Shown piece by piece: positions 45,925 to 59,300 of a stretch of 64,000 bases of DNA. The notes below the pieces were generated by a model, which ran no database searches, was not told where the DNA came from, and was given only the letters and a program-made list of their open reading frames with translations. How positions within the stretch are numbered: the stretch's first letter is position 1; each line of letters opens with the position of its first letter. This stretch comes from Cristatella mucedo (taxonomy: Eukaryota; Bryozoa; Phylactolaemata; Cristatellidae). The DNA is taken from assembly GCA_009760855.2 (NCBI GenBank), contig WPIO01000003.1, forward strand, positions 4,500,001 through 4,564,000, in the 5' to 3' direction. Both the position numbers and the translations under genes were made by a program.

Positions 45925-46299
45925 GTAGACATGGTAAAAGCATTTAAACTCTGAAGCGTTGACAGGCGATCGAACTACTCTTCCGTGATAGATGCCTTCC
46001 GAAACTAATGATGTCAGATCGGTGCTGCAGTCTTACTTTTCCCACTTGAGCACAGAGAAGTGCGACTGGTCTGACGTAGTGTTGGCCAAAGCGGATGCCT
46101 GTCGGCAGCATAAGTGATGCATGTGCTTTTGTGAAGATTCAGGCAAGACATTCACCTTCATACCATGCCGTACTGAAATCCGTTGACTGGTCGTGCCTGG
46201 CAATAGCCGCCTTGATGGGATAGTTAGTCAAACGATGGGAATGTCCCTGCTCAATAGCCTGAACCATGGAATAAGTCCAAAACTAGGGTAGGCGATAGC
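45925..46299. other. No supported gene
   Basis: Unassigned, moderately GC-rich; may belong to the adjacent transposon remnant. Confidence 0.3.
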
Positions 46300-48190
46300 A
46301 CTGAGGATCAAGAACACAAGAATTAAAGTGTCGCGAACAAAGTGTGAGCACAACAGCAGGCATCATCGGACGTGCATCACAAGCTGCTGCATTATTAGAA
46401 CTGTCATGTTCTTTTTGGACTTTTAGTATTCCGTCAGCAGCTTTCACCATAATCAAGCTAAAAATTTTTACAAACGCAAGACGGAGATTGCTATTGAGTT
46501 GGTCGCAGAAGAATGTCCCCTTGTCCTCAATAGATTATTTAACCAAGTGAAACGGAATACTTAATCGTCCCACTCTGATTGCATCTGCCGTACGATATTT
46601 GCCCGTTAGATCAATTGTGAATAACAAAGATAGATGGGCGACCAGATTCTCAATATTAGAACTTGTCTGGGCGATAATGAGATCTCGCGACTGCAGCTCG
46701 ATGAATGTAACATTAACAGCCATGCTCACAGCCGAATCACATGACGATATATTTCTCCACTTCATGACCGGTGCACCATCGAATCGTTTCTCCTGAATAT
46801 GTTGGGAAATTGCTGTAGCCGATACGACATTGAATTTCCAACGTGAAGCTAAGGATTGGTTAACTTCGGACATGTATAGCCTATTTACATTATCAAGCTG
46901 TCTTGGCGACGAAGGTGAGCATGAAACAAGTTGGCCCGCTGAACGAATTCGAAATCGTTGATGTCAGCAAAGCACTCTTCAAGACCAGTCTAACTAATGC
47001 AGAGCTCACCAAACACGAAAGACAGGGTGGGTAGCTTCCTGCTCAAGAAGAGTAATGACCCAGCCGTGGCATCCGGTTATCGAATCTTTCCCATGCGACG
47101 TAATGGAAGTAGAATCTGGCGTCAATCCGACAAAACTGTGTCAATTAGTTTGATGATAGCAGCAGCCTGGTTAGCGGCGGTTTGGCGTTCATTCATAAGA
47201 ATGATAAGCAAATGGACACTCGCCAGTAATCCCTAACTAGGCAGGCGTAGCAGCATGGACAAATAAGGCAGGTCTTCGTGCCAGGTGCAGTCGCAGGCAA
47301 AAGATAATGCCCAAGTGAAGGTGTCGCTTAGCAGCTCAGCAATGAGCTGAAGTGAAACAGAAACCGCGAGACTCACATCTCTCGAAATCATATGCCTGGT
47401 CATACCTGTCAACTTGGGATTTTCTGGTCAATTCCTGGTGATGAAGAATTACAGCTTCAGCCTGTCGGAATGATTGGCCAACTGAAACATGCTTAATTGA
47501 CAGCAGAAACTTCTGTGCATTCGTAATGACGACCTTGTAGTGGCCGTCGTTCTGAATCTTGAAAAGAGACAAAGCATTCGACAATGATTCTTCTTCGAAG
47601 TCAACGTGCTAAATAACACTAACGATAAACTTCTCGATAAAGGGAGCTTCGACGATGAACTCCAACTTGCAGCTAGTGTCGTCGACATAAGAATGCAGCT
47701 TGTTTTGATGTTAGGGTAGATTATAAAGAAGTTCTTCTCCTCCGCCTATGGAGCCTTGTAATCGGTCCAATGGCGGTAATGCTACTTCTCCATATGGCTG
47801 CTATAGTTGTCCGTCCTAAACGGATGCTGGAAAAGTTTGATATGCCGTGTACGTTTGAGTTTGCAAGTAGTGCTGTTACCCTTCTCAACGTCTTCCTGCC
47901 CAAAGAACTTGCAGAAATTGCACTGCATGGATGGGACTGCACCACATGGATCTCGGGTAACGATCTGAAGCCCACATCCAAGCTTAACCTCTTTCTGGAA
48001 CGGAGTAGCAAGCTGTGCTGCGTTTGCGACCTTCGAAACAAACGACATCTTGGTTTCTGACTACCTCCGGCCCTGCTCCCACACTCAACTGACCGGCGAG
48101 TCATGCTGAAGCACTCGATCTTAAATGAGGCTTCAGTTGGTGCCTTTATTTTCGGCAAAATCAGTGTGAGGCCTCCAAACGCCAAATTTG
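46300..48190 (-). mobile_element. DNA-transposon remnant with BED-like zinc finger
   Basis: On minus, 48048-47782 reads MSFVSKVANAAQ, then MQCNFCKFFGQEDVEKG and FQHPFRTDNYSSHMEK, a stop, and HYRHWTDYKAP. The C-x2-C ... F-R-x-D-N-Y-x-x-H-x(4)-H-x-x-H-W order is that of a BED-like finger found at the N-terminus of transposase-like proteins. The first stop replaces a Gln expected before the second His. Further minus ORFs follow in shifted frames (47584-47336 with SLFKIQNDGHYKVVITNAQK; 46873-46535). These have the length and position for a transposase body, but no catalytic motif could be fixed. Decayed. Superfamily assignment (hAT-like) is tentative. Confidence 0.5.
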
Positions 48191-48728
48191 AGCAGGTCTA
48201 ATGTTCCTTGAAAGCTCAGTCGAATTCGTGTCCGGTCACGTATCTCATAGCAAATTAGCTGCACTCCATTGGAAAAGGAGGGTAATGAAACACCTACGGG
48301 TCAAGATTCTACGTCCTAGAGAAAGAAAACTCAGAGATAGATTCTGGAAGATGCATGATGAAACTGACGAATTAGGGCCTAAAACGTTTGTGTAGATTTA
48401 AATTGAATATCAGATTATCTCATGTTAAATTATCACATTTTTCTGAATTATTTTTTGTTCTTCACAGGTTTCACTAGGTAAGGACTATAATGTTTTTGGG
48501 AATGAGACTCAACTAAAAATATAGAGTTCTACAAGCCTGCAATGAAGAGAAATCCAGCGATTTAGTACCATCAAAGATTGATGTTTAAAGTGACTAGGCC
48601 TTACAGGTGTAATACCTTCTAGGGACCTCTTTGAATAAATATAAACAGGGCAGCTATCACACACTTCACACTTCATTCACTATCACACACTTTCGCATGT
48701 GTGCGTACTCATGCAGGAATAAAGCCAC
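48191..48728. other. No supported gene
   Basis: A very small open piece between ttcttcacag and gtaagg (48470-48479) has textbook borders but only 10 bases; not called. Confidence 0.35.
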
Positions 48729-48862
48729 AGACGCTCGCGCACACACACACGTGCACGCACACAGGGGCATGCATGCACACACCCAAATACACCCATGTAC
48801 TCATATGCTCAACAAAGATAGAAAATATTCACACTCACACTTGGGTTTTCTCTGTCACAAGC

Positions 48863-48954
<92 letters not shown>

Positions 48955-49255
48955 GCAAACACACACAGAGGCAATCAAACACACACATATGCATGCACAC
49001 AAAACACAAACACGCACTCGCACCTGCACGCACACACACACGCACACAAACAAACACATGCAAAGACACACACAGACACATAGGCGTAAAGGTAAACACT
49101 TGCAACATGCACACCTGCAACACACACCCATGCACACACACAGCACCCTCACGCACACACACACAGAGGAAAACACACACTCATATGCAAACACACACCC
49201 ACACACATACACTCACACTCACACACACATATAAACATACACACACACACACTCA
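48729..49255 (+). repeat. (CA)n microsatellite block
   Basis: Imperfect CA-rich sequence with a pure tract at 48868-48951 (84 bases). The large TH-rich and CV-rich ORFs are artefacts. Confidence 0.98.
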
Positions 49256-49849
49256 ATGAAGTTAGAATATTCACTTGAATTGATGCAGTTAAGCTGTGGC
49301 CTAATAACGAAGCCCATCTGATGACCTCTCCAGCTTGCACGAACTAAGCATAATGGAAGTTCTCCACTAATTCCGAACGTTAGCCCACAACTACCTTAGA
49401 AACACGCTTCACTTTGCTTCAAATCACGTAATAATCACGAGCATTACATAAAGCTTTTACAGTGAAACATGTATTGGAAGCAGCAAAAAGTTGCTAACGA
49501 CAAACACGTGCTCATTGAATCTCCCTGAGGTCATTCTCAAAGCAGATGGATACAGGGCAGTGCAGATAAGCATCCAGTGTGTGTACACAAATAGATACTG
49601 GTTGGAGCAATACAGTCACAACTCTAATAAAGGGCCTAGGCTCCTAACAGGACACCTAGCTTAAGTGAATCAAATTAAATCTGCAAGTGCTATTACAGGA
49701 GCATAGCCTGTGCCTCTATTCAAGATGATCTGTACCTGAAATAACGATACGGTTCTACAATATAGGTCACATTAGGAGGTTTGATACTAGTGATAATATA
49801 TATGGTCACCATTTTAAACGAGGTTTGAAGGTGCATTAATGTTGTTAAA
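49256..49849. other. No supported gene
   Basis: Nothing recognised. Confidence 0.4.
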
Positions 49850-50065
49850 ATAACCTGGTGACCTTGTCAGTGACCGCCACTAACCGTGTTATATACTGTG
49901 TTGACACCTGGCAGCTTACCAGTGGCCATATGATCATGCTTCCTTAACAGATAATAAAAAATTGATTATGCTTCCAGTACTACATATGTAAAGTGCATAG
50001 AAAGAGATTAAGCTCTTTAAGGGTGCTGTATGAGCGTATTCTTCTGTTTATTATTATTTATTGTC
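49850..50065 (+). mobile_element. L2-like LINE 3'-UTR copy S, decayed
   Basis: Plus-oriented blocks caagtgaccgccactaaccg-like, cttgatcatgcttccttaac-like, aaagtgcatagaaagagatt and aagggtgctgtatgagcgta, with a ttattattatttattg tail at 50046-50062, correspond to the family 3' end. Confidence 0.65.
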
Positions 50066-50067
50066 GC

Positions 50068-50290
50068 TCACTGCTCCAGAAGTGTTTGCTTGATGTCCAC
50101 ATCAAGTTCTCTCCTGACTCAGCTATACTTCTCACTTTGTCGTTGTTGCCTAAGATGAGGTCTGTTGGCTACCTAATGCTTAGTGAAAGACGCTCAGGCG
50201 GTGAATGTGCAATGTGAAACTCTCCAGCATAACACCCACATAGTCTTTGTGGCTTTGTGGAGTTACAAACAGAGATATAGATCTACATTA
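50068..50290 (+). mobile_element. LINE family X 3' fragment, copy X3
   Basis: Matches X1 through ctctcctgactcagctatac, gtctgttggctacctaatgc, cataacacccacatagtctt and gtggctttgtggagttac. It begins immediately after the tail of LINE copy S. Confidence 0.8.
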
Positions 50291-50639
50291 TTATCTCACT
50301 AGCTAATGAGGTGATCATTCTAATTCCAACTTGAGTCGTTTAAAAGGAGGATTAGACGGTGCGGCTGCAATAGGGAAGTATAAAATCAGGATAATTTAGC
50401 GATTTTTATGCAAGAAATATATAAAGTAGCTTATTAACCTGCCTCATTTATGTAGCAGCAGACGAGATCTAACTGTATGCAGTCTGCTTTCTTGCTGCAG
50501 GACTCACACTTACTGCCAGGGTCGTTGACTGCAAGCTCAATATTTCCGGGTCAACACTCACTGCTCAAGCAATGATTATCATACACAACGACAACTTACA
50601 GCGATATAATAAAAGTAGATTTCGCTTGTAAAACTCCCG
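50291..50639. other. No supported gene
   Basis: Nothing recognised. Confidence 0.4.
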
Positions 50640-50775
50640 AATGGAGCTGAATCTAGCCACTTAATTCAAACTTGCCGAAGAGCTCGATCCTACAATCTCG
50701 GATATAACAGGGGAGCATCTTGACCTCCTTAAGCCAAGGTGAGCATGTTAACCAATCGGCCATTCCAACATTGCT
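50640..50775 (-). mobile_element. tRNA-derived SINE-like unit
   Basis: On minus, atggccgattggttaacatg resembles the A-box arm of Leu/Ser-type tRNAs (TGGCCGAGTGGTTAA). A B-box-like ggatcgagctc lies about 70 bases downstream, separated by what would be a long variable region. No clean cloverleaf was found, so a SINE relic is likelier than a working tRNA gene. Confidence 0.4.
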
Positions 50776-51085
50776 TGCAATGATTGAATTAAAAAAAAAT
50801 GACGGTTTAGTATTGAAAGTTCTGCCAAACAATATTTTATGTAATACTAGCTGAGTACTGCTCTCGATCACCCCATCGAAACATTTTGAGTTCGAATGCA
50901 CTTGTCTACATGATATCAGTTATCGGGCATTTGTTATTAATTTTTAAATATACATCACAAATGAAGGTTTATAGTTTTTTAATTTGGCAAGCCAGGTTTG
51001 GTAGATTTTGCGTATTACAGATATTTTGTTTTAGAAAAGTAGCCATTTTTTAGGCTGGCATAGTCGTTAAAATTAATGGGTATTA
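50776..51085. other. No supported gene
   Basis: Nothing recognised. Confidence 0.4.
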
Positions 51086-51560
51086 ATGATTTACAATGCA
51101 AAAGGAGTGAACACATTTCCCACATATGCTCTGCTACAACTGCCGAAATTTTCTAAAAACAAGCATAGGCTAAAAGTTGCAGCCTTCCTCAAACAGTGCC
51201 ATCACGCCTGCTTAGGATGCAAACTGGGAGATTGGGATAAGACATGGGTGCCACACACGGTTTGCAGGCATTGTGTAGAAAAGCAATTGAAAAAAGTAGT
51301 TACAAGGTTCTAAGCAAATGCACGCCCTTGGGAGTACTGTTGATAGGAGCAGAACAAATAATCATGTTTCGGCTGTAATTTATTCACCACTAAAATGAAG
51401 GGCTTCAGCAAGAAGAATAGGCATGCAATTGAAACCACAAATCTACCATTGGGGATTCAACCTGTACCACAATGAATTGGGAGCTGTTTTTCTATCTGTT
51501 ATAATTGATATAGCACCACAACACGTCTGCTGATGGTCATAGCCGAAAGTCGCAGAAGAG
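51086..51560 (+). pseudogene. Fragment of a widespread invertebrate zinc-ribbon-like protein (transposon-associated?)
   Basis: The 75-codon ORF at 51086-51313 contains CHHACLGCKLGDWDKTWVPH followed by TVCRHCVEKQLKK, a motif (C-x2-C...LGDxDKxWxPHxxCxxC) I know from multicopy uncharacterised proteins of hydra, insects and crustaceans. After the stop, another frame gives TTKMKGFSKKNRHAIETTNL followed by LGIQPVP, matching the next conserved block of that family (TKIxGFSxKxxxxIxYPNLPSAIRPVPH). The later part was not recognised. It is broken by stops and shifts, so a pseudogene or mobile-element relic. Confidence 0.5.
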
Positions 51561-53267
51561 GGAGTTAAAAAACTTGTGAACGAATGAAGGAAAACCTAAG
51601 TTTAAATTGTACGTAGTCTCGATGATATTTTTCCTGAACGTTGTTATACAACTTTGATATTAAACGAAATTCATTTGGTAGAAGCTAAGCAGTGTATGTG
51701 AGACTATTGCTAAATAGAAATGCAACTGCTAAAAATCCAATACAGCATGTTAAAAGAGTTAACAATTGTGAAAAATGCCTGCCCTAACAGTTACACGAAT
51801 CCCCTATTAAATTGAAGACAACTGAAAACAGTTTATATTTGCAGGCTAGTGCTATATTCTCCTCGTCTAGCATCATCAGCAATCTAGTAAAGATTATAGG
51901 ATCAAACTTTTAGATCTATTAAATGATCTATCAAAGATCTATCAAATGTACTGTGCTCATAATATTCATAAGAAGTGCCATTTGTTAAATAATTTAGACC
52001 GACCTGTGGTCTTAGCATCTCTGATTGTTCCTACTGTTTGTGTTTTCCGTGTGCCTACAAAATCAGATTGAATATTGATAAATCTTCAGATCCGGAATGA
52101 AATAAAGAATAGCTAATGGGATACCAATACATTTTTATTTATCCCGGATCACGATATTTTTTTAAATAGTGCAGCTGTAAAAAGTTGAGTGATTGCAATT
52201 GGATAATTGTCTAATTTTTTAGCTCAGCTTTATTTAAAAAATAAGTATTTGGGACGGACGCCTCAGAGTGTCTATCAAGTATAGCTTAAGGTTATGTGAG
52301 ATCGAGAGAAAAAAGTCTACATTCGCAAGGTTGGAAACTGTAGATACGGCTATGCTGAAGTAATATGGAAATCCTATATAATAGAAATTGTTAGATGCTC
52401 TCCAGTTACAGGTAGCATAAAAACATTAGGAAATGATAAAGCAAGCCTCCCTCCCCACCATACGCTCCGGTGCTGCTTTTGACTACAATATCTGTCGATT
52501 GAGTAAGGCTAAAAATGACTTAGTTTCTTGACGTTCACATGTACCGTAATCTAAGGTCTATAAAAGCATTAGTAAAACTATGTACAGAGACCTAAGTAGC
52601 TATTTTACAAGAATATTGATTTCGGTATCAATATTTTGCAGTTATATATTTATAGCTTATAGATAATATAGCAAGCATTCAAGGGATCAAAGCTGTGCTA
52701 TTACTTGACATTCTTTCTTGGTGGTGTCAGCTTCAAGTGCATAATGCTGTAAAGGTCAGTTTTCATCTTAAAATGAGTCATAGGTCAGTAACTATCGACT
52801 AGACTTGTTAGGTGGTTTAACACTGACTTGCTAGCTGATTACCGTGGACTTGCAATGTAGCCTCGTCAGAAAATTAGTCGGGTTGGTCTGATTTTACCAG
52901 CTGGTCGTAATGCTTTATAATTGCTTTTAAATGACTAATATATCACCATGAACAAATCTTGCTTGTCACTGAGCCGATTCAAAATTCAGCTCTTATATTC
53001 ACGGCACCGTGTAGCGTTTGGCCACAATCTATTTCACTCCAGTTAATTTACTGCTGTACGGCAGTCAACTTCAGTTCAGCATGTGCTCTACCAGTACACA
53101 CGAATAAATTAATTGAATTATTGTTACTTCGAACCCGCTGTTCCATTGATTGATTTACGACTGGGAAACGAATCTTTCCTAAAAAATGAATATCGTCCTA
53201 ATATCCCTTTAATATGAGTTTCCAGTAAGCATAATTCGATGCCCTGCCAAAATTTTGTTTTTCAATC

Positions 53268-53287
53268 TACCTCTCTTTCTATCCATC

Positions 53288-53318
<31 letters not shown>

Positions 53319-53332
53319 CTTTCTCTCTCCGT
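53268..53332 (+). repeat. (CT)n/(CTTT)n low-complexity tract
   Basis: About 65 bases of imperfect CT and CTTT repeats. Confidence 0.9.
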
Positions 53333-54056
53333 GTGTGTGAGTCTCTTCTTGCTTTCGCTCTGTCTATTTGTTCTCATCTTTTTCTAATCTGTCAAAGAAT
53401 TTCCGTAGAACTTAGAATATATAGCCCATGCTGTTAGTGAACTTACTATTAGGCCTCTTTCACACTGATGAACAAGATAACTAAATACCGATGTCACGAG
53501 TAATGAAGCTACGGGTTTGCACCAAGGCATTCTGACAAATTCGATCGACAACCCAACCCAATGATTACTAAAGCTTACTTTATCTGCATACGAGAAAAAT
53601 CTCTGGTAGCGTATTGTATAACATTTTCCTGCTATTGCAGTATTTATGATTCTCTCAGCGTAACGTATGCTTGTACATACGGCAAACAATTAAAAGATGC
53701 TCGAAACTATCTTAATCTAACATCAATGTTACTATTTCTTTAAGTATTTGAAAAACCTGCTAAAGCCATAATTAGTGAGTAGTAGCAATTTGGACCAAAG
53801 CAGCAAAACTTCTAAAATTAAAATAAACCAAGTACAGTGTGTATATATACGGGGTTATCACAATTGAAAAAACAGCTTGCTTGATTATTTTCTATCACAG
53901 ACTACTCGAGATTAAAAGAAATTGGATAGTCGGCCGTAGCCGTAGTGCTATGCTTAAGCTTAGTCTTTAAAAAGTTGAGTGGTAACAGTGGCGAAAGCTA
54001 CTGCAATATCTTTATACAGCTACGGCGAGAAAAAGTCTTCTGGCATACACATGGGA

Positions 54057-54084
54057 ATGGTTAAATGGTTAATGGTTAATGGTT
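54057..54084 (+). repeat. 7-8-bp tandem repeat (atggtta)
   Basis: Four successive copies of atggtta(a). Confidence 0.9.
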
Positions 54085-55550
54085 ATGTACAGTGAGTTTT
54101 ATCACAGCACTAGGAATGGAATGATGGCCTTGTTCAACCACGTGACTTAGCTGCGCTTGCAGAGGAAAACAAATATACACAATGGTCTTGCAGACAGCAG
54201 CGACTCTAGCAACTCTACAGGTCTTAAAGCCGGCTCCAGTATGCAGGTGGCTGCTAATGCAGCACTGATTAGATGAACTCTCTACTACGATTCTCCTGTC
54301 ATGACACAGCTCAATCGCCAGCGACATGGTGAAGTTTTAAATTGGCAATTCAAAGCCAAAATACCACTTTAGCTGGCAAGCAGGATTTTGACTGATTCAA
54401 CTGAAGACACGTAATTATCCGTATTGAAGCTCAGGTGTGCTTTTACATGCACCAGCACAAGGTCACGACTAATGTAGGCTCATACTGTTGATTCCTACTC
54501 ATCTACTTTCTCAGCTCAAAGGGGCATTGGCACCTACATAGCATAATGCTGACGAATTTAAGGGCCTCATTCTTTGTTATTCTCATTGTGGGATATGCGA
54601 GTCATTCCTCTCAGTAAATTAACGTAAAATAAGTTGCAGTTACTACTAAAGCTGATCGATATAGTGAAAACTAACACGAGTCTGTTGAATCCTCAATATG
54701 AAAATTGGCTAATCATCTGGTAGTTTCGTTCGACTTCTCTGCACCAATCGATACCACTGACAGCAAAGTACTTCTCCAGTGCTTGTAAGTTTACCTAGGT
54801 TATGTTTTTTCATATTGCCTATGCCAGTGCACTACATCAGTTTTGCGATATCTTTGTGTCACATATCTAAGCAACGAATACTGCATTCAATGCTTAATCA
54901 AACGAGTCTTAAGAATATGTGGTGACTGGGAGAACTTTCACAACACCTATGTCTATTTAATTTTCACTCACTTCCTTATAGCTGATGTGAATAAAAAGTT
55001 TCACTTTGTAATAAGGTAGTAGAGTCCGTGAATATGCATTCTTTGATGATGTAGGTTTATTTAGTTCTGTATTTAGTCCAGCACAATCGTGTCGAGTTTA
55101 CAGTCCTTCGCGATGCATTTGCATTACCAATTCAGTGCTGACAATAAAAGTGTCAATCAGGGTGCAGAGAAAATCTGCTAATTTGCATGGTTGGCTATCG
55201 TGAAATCGTACAGTTGACACTAAACGTTGAAATAATGCAGTCGGAAACCATTGAACGGGTTTGTACTTAAACGGTTTTTTTTCAAAGGCTTTTTTCAAGG
55301 GTTGCCATGGCACTTCCGGTGCTGCCCAGCTTAAACTTGGAGTAGCCGAGTCAGACTGCCGGCAGCGACGTGTCGGGTAGACACCGGAGGATGCTTGATG
55401 GCGTGCTGCACGAACAGAAATAAAGAGGCCAATCTCAATTAACAGTGGATTCTTGCAAGCAGTATTGAGTAGGAGAGACTCAGAAAAAGATTGAATCGTA
55501 ATGCATTCGCGAAACTGAAGGATTTCGTCAGTGCCTCAAGCAGCAGCATG

Positions 55551-55674
<124 letters not shown>

Positions 55675-55785
55675 GCTGGCTCCTCTTCTGAAATTTGAAG
55701 CGATTTCTATTGTTCTTTGAATCCCCAAATTCAAGTGATTACTTCTTCTTTCACGACGGTGATCACACTATTTACATTGATTTAG

Positions 55786-56150
55786 GAGTAGCTGAGTTGC
55801 AATCGCATGTAGGAGTCAAAAACATATTGCATATCAAATGTGTTTTGCAAGGAATGTGTAAATGCACGAGGTATTATGCAATATTAGTTAAGGCGTTAGT
55901 TCTACAATTTGCTCGTCGCTTACTTACAATCAGAAATAAAAAATATGATTTATCACCCGTTAAACAAAATGACATTCATTTGTATAATGATTAAGGACAC
56001 TACCTTGTTTCTATTCGGCACCTTGGTACTCAAATACATTGACCATGACTTTGTTCGGGGTGAGCACCTTAAATACTGTGTCCAATTGGTGCGGCCCAAT
56101 ATTAACTGCATTGAAATTATTTGCTACAGATTTAAATCTGCCAGGCACCT
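55786..56150 (+). pseudogene. Decayed copy of the six-cysteine domain exon
   Basis: After an acceptor-like catttacattgatttag, the phase-1 frame reads VAELQSHVGVKNILHIKCVL, which lines up with TELKIPICVPPKALVEFTCI of the intact exon, including the Cys at position 20. A +1 shift around 55910-56010 leads into VLKYIDHDFVRGEHLKYCVQ and LVRPNINCIEI, matching VVVKWQYVVVAKKYFYCFFK and the strand after it. The middle is scrambled and the expected donor is missing. Homology is judged by eye only. Confidence 0.4.
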
Positions 56151-56256
56151 TGAGTTAAAACTTAATCGAAGACGCAAATCACCATCGTTGTTTATGCATA
56201 CTATGTTCTTGGTAAACACTCAAATTTACACAATAATTTGATACAATACAATGTAC

Positions 56257-56311
56257 TATATTTATATAATATATAATATAATATATATTATTATATATAA
56301 TATATAATATA
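56257..56311. repeat. AT-only, partly palindromic tract
   Basis: About 55 bases containing only A and T, built from ataat and atatta units that read nearly the same on both strands. Confidence 0.9.
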
Positions 56312-59300
56312 CACTTATATTTAAAACCTCATTTAAACGCTGAGCCTCATTGAGTCAGGCAAGTTTTCAACTTTCACATAGCAAGGAAAATGCACTGTGG
56401 TGACTATGAAAAAACTCACTTACAGATTGGGTATGTTTGGAAACGGTTCTAGCTGGTCTGCTCAATGAACCTGAAAAAGCAGAACGAATTCTGCGTCAAA
56501 AGTGATAGAATCTAGTTTAAAAGAAACATTTACATTTGAATTCAGTTTTAAATAATTCGGCACTTATTAGTAATGCATTCACGCTTGAACAAAAGTCTCA
56601 AAGAGTGACATAGAATCAATGGTGTCGGCAACATACAGTAGCCAGTCAATTACAAATGTTACATGTCATGGCAAATAGAACAATCCAGATATCTTGAATG
56701 TGATAAGTGCTAGATACATATTTATCCATCTATCTATCTATATGCCTCTCTCCATATATAATATTTGTAAGTGACTGCGTAGTATTTAAACTGTTTTGGC
56801 TGCTACAGCCCACACCCTGTCAATTTAGCAAGATCTCACGATGTCAGAGCTAGCTCGATGGAGGAGACAGTGAATTTGCCTCCTTGCTTTCAGCCAGGCA
56901 ACGGCTTTGGCATAACATTAATGAAGTCGATCAGGAGGGACGTAAAACACTATTGTTTGAAGCAGTGGTGACTGAAGTGCTCACAAGCTCGCTCCTTACG
57001 CCTCCATTGACCCTTAGTCGTTACCCAAGCAGCATTACCGGCTGAGGCACAGCTGCACAGGCACGACCAGCACCAGCACTTCGTCCGAGTGTGATATGTC
57101 TGTATTGACCAAAACTATGATTTGGTACTCGTCTGCAGGGTTTAGGTAAATCGAAGACTGGTGTGCGACCAATATTAAGTGTAACCCTAACGGCCAAGGT
57201 AGCGACTCGGCAAACGGAGAGAAGCAGTCAAGCTTATATGTTCGGCATATAAGAATACCGGTTTGTGCACAGAAAAAATGATTGAAAACTGACTAACGGA
57301 AGGCCGAAAGTGGCAATGGAAGCAATCCATGATTTTTAGCCTGCGATAACTCCCACGGAAAACCATATGTGGCCAGCTTGCAACAGTGAGGGTTGACATA
57401 AATAGCTGGGGGGCTAGTGGCCAAGGGCATCATGTACTTCCGGTAGGTTGTCAGGTTATTCTTTGTATTGACTGGATAAATGAATTAGCTTTTAGCCACC
57501 CTGATCCACCAACCGGTTAAGAATCACATACAATTTAAATGCTCGGAAGAAACAGATACTTCGTGCAAACACTTAAACAAATACGTGTTCGAACAGTAGG
57601 CATGTTCTTAAGCTTTGGGTCAGCTCGGTTTGCATATTCTGGACTGAGAAACCTGCTGCCTTGAGATTAGCGATATGCTTTTTCAGTCTACGGATGAACT
57701 TGAAAGAGTTTGGCTGATTTCGTTAAAGTTGTAAGTATACCCAATCGGAATGACTTCGCTACAAATAAAGAATTGCTAGCGAGCATGAGAAATCCGATTA
57801 ATTTTCCTGCAGGCCTCATTGGGCTTGCTACACGATCGGTTATTACCTAGATGGGACCTACATGTCACTTATACAGGCTTTAACAGGCGGTTACTCAAAA
57901 GGAGCGAGTTGCTGTCAATATGTTGTTTGTATAGCACACTAAGAGAGCCTAATCTCTACCCAGATGGTTTACATTCATCGGCCGGCTTGAGCCCTGATGA
58001 CGTAGACATTTTATGTTAGTTGGAAGCATGTTACCTGAGCTCCACCACTGACAAAAACCAAGAGCGGCAGCGAGTGTGTACACTATTTTTCTCAATAGGT
58101 TGCTGCTGTACCACGTTGCCTAAAGCTTAAATGGTGCCTGCCCTGGAGGCCAATGCACTTGCGAGCTTTGCACAGGATTCGCTACAGCACTCTGGCATAA
58201 CCGATGAATGAACACACTCACAAAGGCTAAGCAAATTTTAAACAGCAGCGGCATTTTTGAATGTTGTAAGGAATATGGTATCACCGAACGCTGGCTACAC
58301 CAGTAAATCGCCAGTCAAATGACCTGGTGGGGAGATATAATCAATGCATAGCAAAGTTTTTGCTTATGCCTATTAACTGATATTTTGGAAGAGATTATTC
58401 ATCAAAAGTAGCAGAACGGTTATTATTCCTCACTGGCAGTGATGATGATGAAATTCTCAAATATTCATGAAATCTAATGAAGTTGGCCTTGATTAAATTT
58501 GGATTGGATTATATCTGGAGAAACCGCACACGAACCAGAATAACCATGTAACTAACGTCAGACTCTTAGTGGAGGAGGCATACCCTACCGGTTGCCAAGC
58601 GGCCTAGCTACCTGCCCAATTAGATTCGGCGCTCTTCTAGGAGGAATAAGCTGATCGCCTTGCCTTGAGCTCTTCTTTTTTAAGCCTATTTACCATTACG
58701 AAGGGGTCTTGAGTTCGTGGCTGGAACTGGACCGAGATACTCACGTACAAATAGGGATTATACTGAATTTTTATCGCAAGCCCACAACACCAGTGAGCTT
58801 CTAGTTCAGTTTTATTCCCGACGTCGCCATGATTCGTCGAATATATCTGCATAGCCCTCAATCTTATCCTCACACTAAAAAGCTCAAACTCAAGGCATAG
58901 CATGCCAAAGCGACGATTGTCGATAGAAATGAGCAGTGAATAATCTAAAACGCTTCCCCCACGAGACGTTACATAACAGCTATATCTGTAATGAAGCTAT
59001 TGGCAAGCAGTCTCAAAATATTTAGATGCGTTTAGGTTTTCCAGATTAACCACCAATCTAACAATCAGCCGCCACATTGCGTCTCCCAAAAAGCAGCCGT
59101 TTTACTGCCGTTTCCAGCTACCTTTGAAGTAAAATAAATTCTATTGAAAGTGCTGCATTGTTCTTGTGACTAAGTGCTCACATTGTCCCTATGTCTAACA
59201 AGATGAGCATCCAGAATATGGACATACACTTCCACCAACTAAGAAGTTGTTGTGCTGCGTGATATTAAGCCGCTTAAGGTTTTTCGTCACTATCTAGGAA

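Noticed and set aside
47721-48395. Plus and minus ORFs of 64-154 codons overlapping the BED-like finger
   Set aside because: Shadows in other frames of the minus-strand finger; only that frame shows a motif.
48631-49259. ORFs of up to 177 codons rich in Thr/His or Val/Cys
   Set aside because: Artefacts of the CA microsatellite.
57687-57730. 44-base candidate exon between ttttcag and gtaagtat
   Set aside because: Good borders but too short, not divisible by three and without a partner.
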